Notes: generated by a model from the sequence alone, not told the origin. DNA of 64,000 nt from an uncultured Mycoplasma sp. (GCA_946554525.1 CAMNSE010000001.1:116969-180968), one strand, 5' to 3'. Shown: positions 8,285 to 17,703, numbered from the stretch's first letter. Numbers and translations are program-made.

Positions 8285-8938
8285 ATGATAAAAAGATTAA
8301 TATTTGATGTAGATGGGACATTAATAACTGGTGTCAATTTTATTAAACCAATAGAAGAAACTTTAAAAAAATTAAATATATATAACGAAAATAATATAAA
8401 GTCTTTTTTAAAAGCCATTTCAACTTATGAAAAATATTATGATAATTACAATAAAAAGGACTATATTAAGTATTTTGAAAATAGTTTAGGAACAAAATTA
8501 GATGATAAGTTCCTTAATATATTTTTTGAAGAATTAAGAAACTGTGTACCATTGAACACAAAAAGATTAGAGAAAACTATTGAAGTTTTAGCTAATAAAT
8601 ATGAGTTAGTTCTTTTAACAAATTATTTTAAAGAATCTCAATTAAATAGGCTTAATACTATAGGAATTAGTCATTTATTTCTAGATTGCTTTGGAGAACA
8701 ATTAATTAAACCAAATAACGAAATTTATTTAATGGCCTGTGGTTCACATGAGCCTAACGAATGCGTAATGATCGGTGATGATTTATGCTTAGACATTATG
8801 AAAGCAAAAGAGAATGGTCTTAATACTATTTTTGTTAACTCTAAGAACCAAAAGGTAAATATGTTAGATTTGTGCGTTGTTAATAAGGTTGAAGATATAT
8901 CTTGTGAATTAATTGAATCAATTTTACTAAATGAATAA
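8285..8938 (+). CDS. HAD-superfamily phosphatase
   Basis: The motif I nucleophile is IFDVDGTL (Asp8/Asp10). Motif II is LLTNY (residues about 117-121). The motif III/IV block is GDDLCLDIMKAKENGLNTIFVN. The alpha-helical cap lies between residues 20 and 95. Proteins of this size and arrangement are YjjG/phosphoglycolate-phosphatase-type hydrolases that dephosphorylate small metabolites; the substrate cannot be told from sequence. AGGTG precedes the ATG, and the gene has its own terminator. Confidence 0.85.
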   Translation: MIKRLIFDVDGTLITGVNFIKPIEETLKKLNIYNENNIKSFLKAISTYEKYYDNYNKKDYIKYFENSLGTKLDDKFLNIFFEELRNCVPLNTKRLEKTIEVLANKYELVLLTNYFKESQLNRLNTIGISHLFLDCFGEQLIKPNNEIYLMACGSHEPNECVMIGDDLCLDIMKAKENGLNTIFVNSKNQKVNMLDLCVVNKVEDISCELIESILLNE

Positions 8939-9005
8939 TTACTTATATGAACTAAAGTTAATATAAATTAACATCTAAATACGAAATAGTTTTTTCCTTC
9001 AACAG

Positions 9006-9037
9006 ATCTCTTAAATTTCTATTTAAGAGATTTTTTT
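9006..9037 (+). terminator. Terminator of the HAD phosphatase gene
   Basis: Perfect 11-bp stem ATCTCTTAAAT/ATTTAAGAGAT, TTCT loop and seven T. Confidence 0.85.
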
Positions 9038-9057
9038 AATATTATTTAAGCAATGAC

Positions 9058-9083
9058 AATTAAAAAGCAGATATTTTTATATC
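9058..9083 (-). terminator. Terminator of the 174-aa gene
   Basis: AGATAT/ATATCT stem with T-rich tail on the minus strand. Confidence 0.55.
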
Positions 9084-9086
9084 TAC

Positions 9087-9611
9087 TTACCTTTTAATAT
9101 CCTGATCTTCTGAGTCTAGAATTGCTCTTTTTGTTAAAATACTATTTTCTATAGGTTTGAACCCTTCGGCTTGTAGACTACTAATATTTTTTTCAGAATA
9201 TTTTTCTACACCAATATTCATAACCATTTCTTTACCTGTTTGCATATTTACATAATAAATATACTTTGTTATACTAATAACTCCATCAATTATAGTGTGA
9301 GCATCATAAACTTTTTCTAATATTTTATGTTGCTTTGATAATAATATCATTTTTATTGTTAATAATGGATTTTTACTTGTTACATCCCAAATATTATTTG
9401 AAAATAAGTTAATTCCTAAATAATTCCATCCTCTTAGTAATGCTATAGCATTTTCTAAATTTTCATAATATTCACTTTTTTTAAATTCATGAACATATCG
9501 TCTTTCTTTTCCTTCAATTTCTATTCTTGTTTCATAAATATCTACTCTTATTTGACCATTTTCATCCAAAACAATATCATATGTTGAATAAACACAATCC
9601 GGATTTATCAT
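9087..9611 (-). CDS. Hypothetical protein
   Basis: 174 residues from the ATG at 9609-9611, chosen because CAAGAGGTGG lies just upstream; the 38 extra upstream codons are rejected. The first half is beta-rich (YSTYDIVLDENGQIRVDIYETRIEIEG) and the second mixed. No motif or family recognised. It is divergent from the zinc-ribbon gene. Confidence 0.7.
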   Translation of the reverse strand: MINPDCVYSTYDIVLDENGQIRVDIYETRIEIEGKERRYVHEFKKSEYYENLENAIALLRGWNYLGINLFSNNIWDVTSKNPLLTIKMILLSKQHKILEKVYDAHTIIDGVISITKYIYYVNMQTGKEMVMNIGVEKYSEKNISSLQAEGFKPIENSILTKRAILDSEDQDIKR

Positions 9612-9680
9612 AAATTCCACCTCTTGAGGAAGTATTATAACATACTTTTGGGAAATAATAAAGAGTAAGGAGGATTTTTT

Positions 9681-9884
9681 ATGAAGAAACCTAATTGTAA
9701 TAAATGTGCTGAAGCTACAAAACAAGGCAAAGCTTATATTGATTCTAATACTGGGCTTTTATGTGTTGAGCTAGTTGAAAAATATGAAAAGCCTGAAGGT
9801 TTAAAAGTTTTAGTACCATTTATATGTACAAACTGTGGCACTACAGAATGGAAAACAGTCGATTCTTTAGAAGATGAAAAATAG
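9681..9884 (+). CDS. Small zinc-ribbon protein
   Basis: 67 residues with two CxxC knuckles (CNKC at 5-8 and CTNC near 49-52) that would bind one zinc. The C-terminal acidic tail is short. A GTAAGGAGG site precedes the ATG. Such proteins often act as nucleic-acid or protein adaptors, but the role is unknown. Confidence 0.75.
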   Translation: MKKPNCNKCAEATKQGKAYIDSNTGLLCVELVEKYEKPEGLKVLVPFICTNCGTTEWKTVDSLEDEK

Positions 9885-9914
9885 AAGGTTTAAATTCAAG
9901 CCTTCTATTTTTTT
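9879..9914. terminator. Bidirectional terminator
   Basis: AAATAGAAGG/CCTTCTATTT stem flanked by A and T runs, between the convergent zinc-ribbon and phosphatase-like genes. Confidence 0.8.
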
Positions 9915-10522
9915 CTTGTAATATTTACTAATTCATTTTTATCAAAATCTAATTTAAATATTGAAATTCCATTCCAAGCACCATCAATAATCGCTTCATC
10001 TTTATAATTTAAAATAAGTCTATTATCTAGATTAAATCCTTTTTCACACCAATTACTAAGTAAACAAGTTATAGCTACATTATGAGTAAATAGTGCTACT
10101 GTTTTATCTTCATCTATTTTTAATACCTTATTTAGGAAGTTAACCATTCTTCTTTTAACGTCATTAAGAGATTCTCCACCAGATAAACGATAGTTAAAAT
10201 CACTTTCTTGAATTTCTTGTAATATTCTAATAGATTGCTCTCCTAAAGTCCCTAATATTCTTTCTCCTAATTCCTCACTTACATTAATCTCAAGTTCTAA
10301 ATTATTTGCTAAATATTTAGCTGTTGCAATACTCATAACATAAGATGAAGTATAAATCTTATTTACTGCTAATAAATCAGAGTTTTCTATTAATTTTTTA
10401 CTTTCTTCTTCACCTTCGATGCTTAAAACTCTTTTTTCTCTTTTAATTTTTAATGATTCTTTTTCAGGATAATTAATATTATTTAATGTTAAACTATTAT
10501 TTATTAAATAAACAGTTGTCAT
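9905..10522 (-). CDS. Histidine-phosphatase-fold protein lacking the catalytic RHG
   Basis: The 205-residue protein has the layout of the histidine phosphatase (phosphoglycerate mutase-like) family: a central LSGGESLNDVKRRMVNFL block and a late LFTHNVAI strand that carries the second catalytic His. The N-terminal LVRHGET signature that carries the phosphorylated His reads VYLINNSLT, and the SPLxRAxxTA arginine is replaced in YTSSYVMSIATAKYLA. I infer loss of phosphatase activity and a binding role. AGGAGG fixes the ATG at 10522. The 4-bp overlap with the upstream export gene indicates translational coupling. Confidence 0.75.
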   Translation of the reverse strand: MTTVYLINNSLTLNNINYPEKESLKIKREKRVLSIEGEEESKKLIENSDLLAVNKIYTSSYVMSIATAKYLANNLELEINVSEELGERILGTLGEQSIRILQEIQESDFNYRLSGGESLNDVKRRMVNFLNKVLKIDEDKTVALFTHNVAITCLLSNWCEKGFNLDNRLILNYKDEAIIDGAWNGISIFKLDFDKNELVNITRKK

Positions 10523-11037
10523 CTTAGTATTCCTCCTAAAATGCCATATGAAAATATTAACATAATAATTCCAGCCATGATAACACCCAAAATTGCTGCT
10601 AAGCAAGACTTTTTCTTATCCATTCCAAGTAAAGCTGCAATTAAGCATCCTGTCCAAGCACCAGTCCCTGGAAGCGGAATTCCTACAAACAAAACTAATC
10701 CTAGATATTTTAATCTTTCAATTTGATCTTTTTTAGAATTGGCTTTCTTTTCAATTTTTTCAACTAATTTTCCAAGTTTACCTTTTTTCTTTTTTAAATA
10801 ATCAAATATTGAAGTAATGAACCATAGAATAAATGGAATTGGAAGTATGTTCCCTATAAAACATACAATAAAACTTTGAATCATTGGAGCATCCATTAAA
10901 CTTGCAGCAATTAAACCGCCTCTAAGTTCTAAAATAGGCATTAATGAAATAATAAACATTACTAAATATTTACCCCACCATACACTAGAAATTCCTCCAA
11001 ATAATCCAATAAATACTTTTGCTAACTTTTCTGCCAT
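10519..11037 (-). CDS. Small multidrug export family membrane protein
   Basis: 172 residues with four to five hydrophobic helices and the family signatures PILELRGGLIAA and GIPLPGTGAWTGCLIAALLG. These match the 'putative small multi-drug export protein' (COG2426) family. Substrate and function are poorly known. A basic loop (KKKKGKLGKLVEKIEKKANSKK) lies in the cytoplasm. It is the first gene of a two-gene operon with the phosphatase-like gene. Confidence 0.85.
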   Translation of the reverse strand: MAEKLAKVFIGLFGGISSVWWGKYLVMFIISLMPILELRGGLIAASLMDAPMIQSFIVCFIGNILPIPFILWFITSIFDYLKKKKGKLGKLVEKIEKKANSKKDQIERLKYLGLVLFVGIPLPGTGAWTGCLIAALLGMDKKKSCLAAILGVIMAGIIMLIFSYGILGGILR

Positions 11038-11098
11038 ATTATCTTACCTCTATTTAATTATACGAAAAAACGCAAATAATTTCAAGTTTTGTTTAATT

Positions 11099-11710
11099 TT
11101 ATTTACGTTCTCTTATAATTGGCTTTACTATTTCTACTACTTTAATTAACTTATATGAAAATTCACGCTCAATACTTTCTTTTGGAAGTCCATCATATAA
11201 TCTAACAACACCATCGTATCCTATTCTCTCAGACCAAGTGCCATCACTATTCTCTCTTAAAAAATGAAAATCGACATCTCCATATTTAATTCTTTTACCA
11301 AAATAAATAGCAATTTTATATCCTCCATGAGTATTTTCTCTTTCTATGGAAGAATTGAATACACTTATTCCAAGAATCTCACAATCAAAATAAAATCTTT
11401 CAAGTAATTCATTAATATCTTTAGATTCAGTATTATACCCACTTGCAAAACCTACATTTATATCTGGCGATGAAAAAAATTCATAAGCACCATATAAATC
11501 TAGGGCATATGTATAACAATTTCCTACAATATTGTTATAATCCCCGTTAAATATTGGATGATTTGTTCCTAATTTAATTGCTAGTTTGACATACTCTAGA
11601 TATGAAGACTGTATGTCTCTTTGACTGTTTTTTAAATTCTCATGTATTTTAAGAATGCTTTCATATATTCTTAAAAGCTCCCTATTCTTTTTTATTTCTT
11701 CTAAAGTCAT
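11099..11710 (-). CDS. Papain/CHAP-like fold protein, putative
   Basis: The 203-residue protein contains GNCYTYALDLYG (about residue 64) and GDVDFHFLRENSDGTWSERIG (about 143). These resemble the Cys and His motifs of a cysteine amidase-like family that usually reads NCYAYA...DYHFYR..NG.WSHK. No signal peptide is present. A GGGGGA site precedes the ATG. Substrate unknown. The assignment rests only on these two motifs. Confidence 0.55.
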   Translation of the reverse strand: MTLEEIKKNRELLRIYESILKIHENLKNSQRDIQSSYLEYVKLAIKLGTNHPIFNGDYNNIVGNCYTYALDLYGAYEFFSSPDINVGFASGYNTESKDINELLERFYFDCEILGISVFNSSIERENTHGGYKIAIYFGKRIKYGDVDFHFLRENSDGTWSERIGYDGVVRLYDGLPKESIEREFSYKLIKVVEIVKPIIRERK

Positions 11711-11816
11711 AAATCCCCCATAAATTGTTATTATTTTAACATATTTTTAATTTTTTCGCAAATAGCATTTACAAATAAGAAAAAGAGCTTTATACTTCTT
11801 TTTAGGAAGTGATGCT

Positions 11817-12326
11817 ATGCTAAATGTAGTTTTATTTGAACCAGAAATTCCAGGAAATACTGGTAATATTATGAGAACATGCGTTGCTAGTAATACACGC
11901 CTTCATTTAATTAAACCTTTAGGATTCTCACTAGATGAAAAATATATTAAAAGAAGCGGTGTTAATTACATTGATAAATGTGAGTATTTTGTTTACGAAA
12001 ATATTGAAGAGTTTTTTTCAAAAAATAAAGGAGAATATTTCTTTTTTACGAGGTACGGACATATGCCTCATTCTACACCTAACTATAGTAAAATAAAAGA
12101 CAATATCTATCTTATATTTGGCAAAGAATCTACTGGTATACCTAGAGAAATATTAAAACCATTTATTGATAGATGTTATCGTATTCCTATGACTGAAAAC
12201 GTACGTGCACTAAATTTGTCTAATAGTGTTGCTATTGCAGTCTATGAAGTATTAAGGCAAAAAAATTATGCTGGGCTTTTATTTGACGAACCTCATAAAA
12301 GCAAAACGTTTATAGAAGAAGCTTAA
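11817..12326 (+). CDS. trmL: tRNA (cytidine/uridine-34-2'-O)-methyltransferase
   Basis: The 169-residue SPOUT methyltransferase matches TrmL/YibK throughout: VVLFEPEIPGNTGNIMRTC at the start, then IFGKESTGIP (knot and SAM binding) and RIPMTENVRALNLSNSVAIAVYE. It 2'-O-methylates the wobble nucleotide of tRNA-Leu isoacceptors. Single gene, GGAAGTG before the ATG, convergent with the thioredoxin-like gene. Confidence 0.95.
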   Translation: MLNVVLFEPEIPGNTGNIMRTCVASNTRLHLIKPLGFSLDEKYIKRSGVNYIDKCEYFVYENIEEFFSKNKGEYFFFTRYGHMPHSTPNYSKIKDNIYLIFGKESTGIPREILKPFIDRCYRIPMTENVRALNLSNSVAIAVYEVLRQKNYAGLLFDEPHKSKTFIEEA

Positions 12327-12336
12327 ATTTCATTTT

Positions 12337-12361
12337 AAAAAAGGCTTTAGCAGCCTTTTAT
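12337..12361. terminator. Bidirectional terminator
   Basis: AAAAGGCT-TTAGC-AGCCTTTT hairpin with A/T-rich flanks, between convergent genes. Confidence 0.8.
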
Positions 12362-13066
12362 CTCTTCACATGTACTATCTTTTGTAGCACCAAATATTTT
12401 ATCATATTCTTCTTGAAGCTCTTTTTTTTCAATTTTTGTTAATCCTTCATAAGGATCTGTTTGACTTGGAACTGTAGCCTCATGAAAGCCTACAATATTT
12501 CCATCTTTTACTCCTACAACAGTTGGAGCATATAATCTTTTTTCATTAGTATCTTTATCTTCTATAGTATACTCTCTTAAATATTCATCTAAAATTTCTA
12601 ATATCTTATTATAAGACTCACTACCTTTTTGAATTAAATCTAATTCGCCATTTTTTATTTGATATTTAGAGCGAATATCTTTAATATTAACGTAGTAAAT
12701 GCGATTTACATTGTTCTCCTTAGCACTATTTATTAAAGTTTCAATTACACTACGGCACCAAGGACATGAATTAAAACCAAAGTATATAACTCCTGTTCCA
12801 TTTTCTAAAATATCTACAATTTCACTATCGGTCTTATATACCATAGGATTTTTTTTATCAATTGAAACAGTTAAGTACTTTTTATCAGACGAAGTTACCT
12901 CTCCATTTAAATCTTCATATTCTTTTTTAAATTTCATTGCATCCGTTATATTAGTGCTTTCATCAATATTTTTATAATCCTTATAATACTTTACACTTAT
13001 TCCTAATATAAGAGCTATACCTAAAATTATACTAATTAATCTTTTCTTTTCTACTAGTTTATCCAA
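12347..13066 (-). CDS. Membrane-anchored thioredoxin-fold protein
   Basis: An N-terminal transmembrane helix (about residues 8-27) precedes an extracytoplasmic thioredoxin-like domain with VIYFGFNSCPWCRSVIE; CPWC is the redox pair. The arrangement resembles bacteriocin-associated PedC/BrcD-like or general thiol oxidoreductases. Two more cysteines at the C-terminus (STCEEIKGC) may form a second disulfide. Starts are TTG codons: the one at 13070-13072 directly touches GGTGA, and the one at 13064-13066 has a 6-nt spacer and is preferred. Confidence 0.75.
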   Translation of the reverse strand: MDKLVEKKRLISIILGIALILGISVKYYKDYKNIDESTNITDAMKFKKEYEDLNGEVTSSDKKYLTVSIDKKNPMVYKTDSEIVDILENGTGVIYFGFNSCPWCRSVIETLINSAKENNVNRIYYVNIKDIRSKYQIKNGELDLIQKGSESYNKILEILDEYLREYTIEDKDTNEKRLYAPTVVGVKDGNIVGFHEATVPSQTDPYEGLTKIEKKELQEEYDKIFGATKDSTCEEIKGC

Positions 13067-13109
13067 AATCAATCACCTAATAATATTGTACCTTATAAAA
13101 TATAAATTA

Positions 13110-13250
13110 TCAACTAAAAAAGCCAAGATATATTGCTACTACTGTCAGAACAAATAAAATTATTAATTGTGCAATAATTATTTTTGTGTCAAAATTATTT
13201 TCTTTTTTTAATCGTAGAATTTCTGCATTTATTCTTTCTTTTTCTTCCAT
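13110..13250 (-). CDS. 46-aa single-pass membrane protein
   Basis: A small frame with a GAGAGGAAG ribosome site encodes 46 residues: a charged N-terminal helix (MEEKERINAEILRLKKEN) and a C-terminal hydrophobic helix (KIIIAQLIILFVLTVVAIYL). It lies between the thioredoxin-like gene and rnjA. No homologue recognised. Confidence 0.65.
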   Translation of the reverse strand: MEEKERINAEILRLKKENNFDTKIIIAQLIILFVLTVVAIYLGFFS

Positions 13251-13348
13251 GATTTTCTTCCTCTCATTTTTATTATAAAATAGATTTATTATTTTATGGG
13301 ATTTTTTTATATATTAAATGTTAACTTACTGTAAAGCCATATTTTTAC

Positions 13349-13377
13349 TGGACAAGTATTAAAAAAAATAGTATAAT
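13349..13377 (+). promoter_or_regulatory. Promoter of rnjA
   Basis: TGGACA, 17 bp, TATAAT; start expected near 13384. Confidence 0.8.
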
Positions 13378-13425
13378 TAATAACAGTTAAACAACTTTAT
13401 TTTTATTTTTGAAAGGGAGATTTTA

Positions 13426-15099
13426 ATGAAAAATAATAATGGAACTACATCCATTGTTGCTTTAGGTGGCTTGGGTGAAGTTGGTAAAAATATGTATGTT
13501 GTAACTCATAATGAAGAGTTATTTATTATTGATGCTGGAGTTATGTTTCCAGAAGATGATTTACTTGGTGTAGATTATGTTATTCAAGATGTTACTTATT
13601 TAAAACAAAATGAAGAGAAGATTAAAGGACTTATTATTACTCATGGACATGAAGATCATATTGGAGGAATATCTTTTCTTTTAAATAGTGTTAATATTCC
13701 TAAAATATATGCTTCAAAAATAGCCTCAGATTTAATTATTAAAAAACTTATAGATCGGAATATGAAATATGATAATATAGAGATTGTAACCGAAGATAGT
13801 GTTATTAAATCAAAATATTTTAACGTTGAATTCATTGGTACTACGCACTCTATCCCAGGATCTTTTGCAATTGCAATTCATACGCCTAATGGTGTAATAT
13901 TTGAAACGGGAGATTTTAAATTTGATTTAACTCCAATTGGGCCTGTTGCCAATATTCATAAAATGGCAGAAATTGGAAAAAAAGGTGTTACTCTTTTGCT
14001 AAGTGACTCCACTAACGCTTTATCAGAGGGTTTTTCAAAAAGTGAATCTAGTGTTGATGAAGCTTTAAATGATATTGTTTCAAGACATTACGGTCGTGTA
14101 ATTATTGCAACATTTGCTTCTAATATTTTCCGTATTAAACATATAGTTGAAACATGTCGTAAAAATAATCGTAAAATCATTATTTTTGGGCGTTCTATGG
14201 AGACAAGCATTGAACTAGCAATTAATAATGGATTAATTGAAGACAAAACAATTTTTATTGATAATAATCAAGCAAAAAATATGAAGAAAAATGAGATTTG
14301 TATATTATGCACTGGAACACAAGGAGAACCGCTTGCTGCCCTATCTCGTATTGCGAATGGTGTCCATAAGCAAATCACATTGATGCCAGATGATTTAGTA
14401 GTGTTTTCATCTTCTCCTATTCCAGGAAATGCCGCATCTATAAATAAAGTCATTAATAAGCTTTATTTAAAAGGCGTAAAAGTATATACAAATAGAACTT
14501 TTAGCGATGTTCACACTTCTGGACATGCAAAAGAAGAAGAGCTTAAATGGATGCTTAGAATTATTAATCCCAAATATTTTATGCCAATGCATGGTGAGTA
14601 TCGAATGTTAAAACAACATGGTGAGATTGCAACAACCTGCGATATTCCTAAAGAAAATATCTTTATTTGCAAAAATGGGGATGTTCTTAATATAGATAAT
14701 GGTATTGTTACTCGCGGTGAGGCTGTAAAAAGTGGGGATGTTTACGTTGATGGATCTCGTATTGGAGATGTTGGAAGTCAAATTATTAAAGATCGAAAGC
14801 TTATGAGTAGTGATGGTATTTTAGTAACTATATTAAATATTAATACCTTAACTAGAAAGCTTTTAATTAAGCCAAATGTTACAACTAGAGGATTTATAAT
14901 GGTTAATGAAAATCCGGAATTAATTAATAAAATTGAAAGAAAAATTACAGAAATAGTTAATAAATCATTATCAAGTAGTACTTATAGCTACACCGATTTA
15001 AAAAATCAGATAATTTTAGAACTTCATCCGTTCATAAATGATCTTACTGGGCGTAGGCCTATTATATTGCCAGTTATTATGGAAGTTAATCAAGCTTAA
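13426..15099 (+). CDS. rnjA: Ribonuclease J1
   Basis: 557 residues with the intact zinc motif HGHEDH (73-78), the beta-CASP domain and the C-terminal RNase J region (TTRGFIMV). It is the main 5'-3' exonuclease of mRNA decay in Firmicutes, also cutting endonucleolytically and maturing 16S rRNA. It is the catalytically complete partner of the degenerate copy at 1966. A strong promoter, a GGGAGA site and a terminator that overlaps the stop codon make it monocistronic. Confidence 0.96.
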   Translation: MKNNNGTTSIVALGGLGEVGKNMYVVTHNEELFIIDAGVMFPEDDLLGVDYVIQDVTYLKQNEEKIKGLIITHGHEDHIGGISFLLNSVNIPKIYASKIASDLIIKKLIDRNMKYDNIEIVTEDSVIKSKYFNVEFIGTTHSIPGSFAIAIHTPNGVIFETGDFKFDLTPIGPVANIHKMAEIGKKGVTLLLSDSTNALSEGFSKSESSVDEALNDIVSRHYGRVIIATFASNIFRIKHIVETCRKNNRKIIIFGRSMETSIELAINNGLIEDKTIFIDNNQAKNMKKNEICILCTGTQGEPLAALSRIANGVHKQITLMPDDLVVFSSSPIPGNAASINKVINKLYLKGVKVYTNRTFSDVHTSGHAKEEELKWMLRIINPKYFMPMHGEYRMLKQHGEIATTCDIPKENIFICKNGDVLNIDNGIVTRGEAVKSGDVYVDGSRIGDVGSQIIKDRKLMSSDGILVTILNINTLTRKLLIKPNVTTRGFIMVNENPELINKIERKITEIVNKSLSSSTYSYTDLKNQIILELHPFINDLTGRRPIILPVIMEVNQA

Positions 15100-15122
15100 T
15101 CTGTTAAAGATTAAGCTTTTAT
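15092..15122 (+). terminator. rnjA terminator
   Basis: AAGCTTAATCT/AGATTAAGCTT perfect 11-bp stem, GTTAA loop, T tail. The rnjA stop codon is inside the stem. Confidence 0.85.
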
Positions 15123-15136
15123 ATAAATTTTTTTAG

Positions 15137-15165
15137 TGGACAAATTATGTTAATTTCTGTATAAT
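15137..15165 (+). promoter_or_regulatory. Promoter of the 297-aa gene
   Basis: TGGACA, 17 bp, TATAAT, the same variant as the rnjA promoter. Confidence 0.8.
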
Positions 15166-15188
15166 ATTTTTTATTAAGGAGTGTTATT

Positions 15189-16082
15189 ATGTTATTAAAA
15201 AATTCTATGGGAAAGCCATTTGCACCAGTATACTATAAGCGAAAAAATATCCTACAACGCATTACAAAGGACTATGGCTTGGTAGTGGAATACGATGATT
15301 GTTTCATTTGTCACATAACTCAACAATCAATTGATAAAATTGGAATGAATACTTTTATTACGATTTGCTTAAATGGAATCCCAATTTCACAAGAAAATGA
15401 AACATTAGGATTAAATAAGCCAATTCGCTATATTTTTAATGGAATTATCTTACCACCTATAAGGGTGACTGCAAATAACTGCTCTGTAACATTTAAAAAT
15501 TGTACATTTGATGGCAGATTAATTCTGCTAGGTAATGGACATTTCTTGTTAGAAAATAATCGGTTTGGTCTTTTAGATTTTGATGCAGATGTAGATAGCC
15601 TTTCTTTTTTTAATGATCCAAACTATTATATTCACAGTAAAAGATTGAATGTACATGCTAAAAAAATGGCATTTAGAGATTTTAGAAATTTGAATTTTAG
15701 AGGAGAATTCGAAGCTAAGCTTAGTGCAACCGATATAAAATTTGAACATTCGAATTTTGGCGCTGATGCTGTTAATATAAACTCTGAACATATTTCATCT
15801 ACTGGTAGTGTAATAAAAGCAAATGAGATCGTAATTCAAAATAGTGGATATGATTTAGATCCTGAATCTTTAAAGCTGGATTCTTTATTTATACATTATA
15901 ATAGTAAATTAAATTTGTTGGACCCTAAAGAAGATATTCCTGATATACAAAAAAGACATGAAAAAAGGAAAACTTTAGTACAATTACTGCACAATATGCA
16001 AGTTGCCAAAGCTGCAAAAATTGTTCAAGAAACCCAAAAATATAAAAAAGAATTAGAACAACAACCAATTAGTAAACTTTAA
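15189..16082 (+). CDS. Beta-helix-like hypothetical protein
   Basis: 297 residues. The middle (about 85-230) reads as repeated short strands (CSVTFKNCTFDGRLILLGNGHFLLENNRFGLLDF...), which suggests a right-handed beta-helix or bactofilin-like scaffold. The C-terminal 50 residues are a basic helix. No signal peptide. AAGGAG precedes the ATG. Function unknown; a cytoskeletal or scaffold role is only a guess. Confidence 0.7.
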   Translation: MLLKNSMGKPFAPVYYKRKNILQRITKDYGLVVEYDDCFICHITQQSIDKIGMNTFITICLNGIPISQENETLGLNKPIRYIFNGIILPPIRVTANNCSVTFKNCTFDGRLILLGNGHFLLENNRFGLLDFDADVDSLSFFNDPNYYIHSKRLNVHAKKMAFRDFRNLNFRGEFEAKLSATDIKFEHSNFGADAVNINSEHISSTGSVIKANEIVIQNSGYDLDPESLKLDSLFIHYNSKLNLLDPKEDIPDIQKRHEKRKTLVQLLHNMQVAKAAKIVQETQKYKKELEQQPISKL

Positions 16083-16090
16083 ATTAAAAA

Positions 16091-16119
16091 AGATCAAAAT
16101 TAGTTTTTTGATTTTTTTA
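16091..16119 (+). terminator. Terminator of the beta-helix-like gene
   Basis: ATCAAAA...TTTTGAT stem followed by seven T. Confidence 0.65.
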
Positions 16120-16141
16120 TTATGTACTAAAATACATTTAA

Positions 16142-16164
16142 AAAGAAGCTTATCTAGCTTCTTC
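16142..16164 (-). terminator. rny terminator
   Basis: GAAGCT-AGATA-AGCTTC stem with five T on the minus strand. The rny stop codon lies in the loop. Confidence 0.8.
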
Positions 16165-17703
16165 AATTGCTCTTGTTTCGCGAATAACATTAATTTTAAT
16201 AGTTCCAGGATATTGCATCTCAGATTCAATGCGCTCTTTTATGTCTCTTGCCATTTTGAAACTTTTTGCATCATCTACTTCATCTGGTTTTACCATAACT
16301 CTAATTTCACGTCCTGCTTGAACAGCAAATGTTTTTTCAACGCCTTCAAACGAATTTCCAATTTCTTCAAGTTGTGTTAAACGTTGCATGTAATTTTCCA
16401 TTGAATCATTTCTTGCCCCTGGGCGAGCAGCAGATAATGTATCTGCAATTTCAACTAATACCGAAATAACATTAGTTGCTTCCTTATCTCCATGATGGGA
16501 TTCTATTGCATTAATTACAACATCATCTTCATGATACTTACGAGCTTGTTCAGCGCCTATTTCTACATGGCTTCCTTCAATTTCAAAATCAATTGATTTT
16601 CCAATATCATGTAATAGTCCCGCTCTTTTTGCTAAAGCGATATTTTCTCCTAATTCTTGAGCCATTAAGCCTGTTAAGTTGGCAACTTCAATTGAATGTT
16701 GTAAAGCATTTTGACCATAGCTTGAACGGTATTTTAATTTACCAACCAAATTAATTAGTTCTGGCTCCATTTTTGCAATTCCTAAATCATAAATTGTTTG
16801 ATTACCAACTTCCATAATTTTAGTGTTAATATCTTTAGAAACTTTATCGTATACTTCTTCAATGCGGGCTGGATGAATCCTTCCATCTTTGATTAAAGTT
16901 TCAATTGTTACTTTTGCAATTTCTCTACGAAGTGGATCAAATGATGAAATAACAATTGCTTCCGGAGTGTCATCAATAATTAAATCCACACCAGTTACGG
17001 ATTCAATTGTACGAATATTTCTACCTTCTCTACCAATTAATCTTCCTTTCATCTCATCGCTTGGCAAATCAATTGTGCTTACTGTCTGCTCACTTGCAAC
17101 GTCTTCACTATAGCGTTCCATTGATGAAACAATAATCTGCTTTGCTTTTTCATGTGCTTCAATCTTCGCTTTTCTTTCTTCTTCTTTGATGTATTCCGCT
17201 ATTTCACGAGCCATATCCTCTTCTACTCTTTTCATGATTAAATCATGAGCTTTTTCTTTTGAAAATTTTGCAATTTTTTCAAGTTCTTCAAGTTCCCTTT
17301 TCAAGACTTCATCCATTTTAAACTCTTTTTCTTGCATTTCTTTTTGTTTTGCTAATAAATTATTTTCTTTTTCTTCTAAGTTAGAATCTCTTTTTTGTAG
17401 CATTTCTTCTCTTTTATCAAGGGATGCTTCACGTTGCATAAGTCTGCTTTCAGATTCCTTCATTTCAGCTTTCTTTTCTCTTATTTCTTTTTCTACTTCT
17501 TGTTTCAACCGATAAGATTCTTCTTTTATTTCCATTAAAGAATCTCTTTTATGTTTATCTGCTTCTTTCTTTGCTTCTTCAATAAATTTACTAGCTTTCT
17601 TTTCATTTTGAGAGTGACGTAAAAAGCCAATAATGCTTACTGTCACAGTGCCTACAAAAAGACCGATTACAAGAGTTAAAATGGACATTGTGTTAAATTC
17701 CAT
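16150..17703 (-). CDS. rny: Ribonuclease Y
   Basis: The 517 residues follow the RNase Y order: an N-terminal membrane helix (residues 6-26), a long Lys/Glu coiled coil (30-190), a KH domain (GRLIGREGRNIRTIES) and an HD domain (LLHDIGKSIDFEIEGSHVEIG). The membrane-bound endonuclease starts decay of most mRNAs in Firmicutes, feeding RNase J. AAGGAG precedes the ATG. Monocistronic. Confidence 0.97.
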   Translation of the reverse strand: MEFNTMSILTLVIGLFVGTVTVSIIGFLRHSQNEKKASKFIEEAKKEADKHKRDSLMEIKEESYRLKQEVEKEIREKKAEMKESESRLMQREASLDKREEMLQKRDSNLEEKENNLLAKQKEMQEKEFKMDEVLKRELEELEKIAKFSKEKAHDLIMKRVEEDMAREIAEYIKEEERKAKIEAHEKAKQIIVSSMERYSEDVASEQTVSTIDLPSDEMKGRLIGREGRNIRTIESVTGVDLIIDDTPEAIVISSFDPLRREIAKVTIETLIKDGRIHPARIEEVYDKVSKDINTKIMEVGNQTIYDLGIAKMEPELINLVGKLKYRSSYGQNALQHSIEVANLTGLMAQELGENIALAKRAGLLHDIGKSIDFEIEGSHVEIGAEQARKYHEDDVVINAIESHHGDKEATNVISVLVEIADTLSAARPGARNDSMENYMQRLTQLEEIGNSFEGVEKTFAVQAGREIRVMVKPDEVDDAKSFKMARDIKERIESEMQYPGTIKINVIRETRAIEEAR

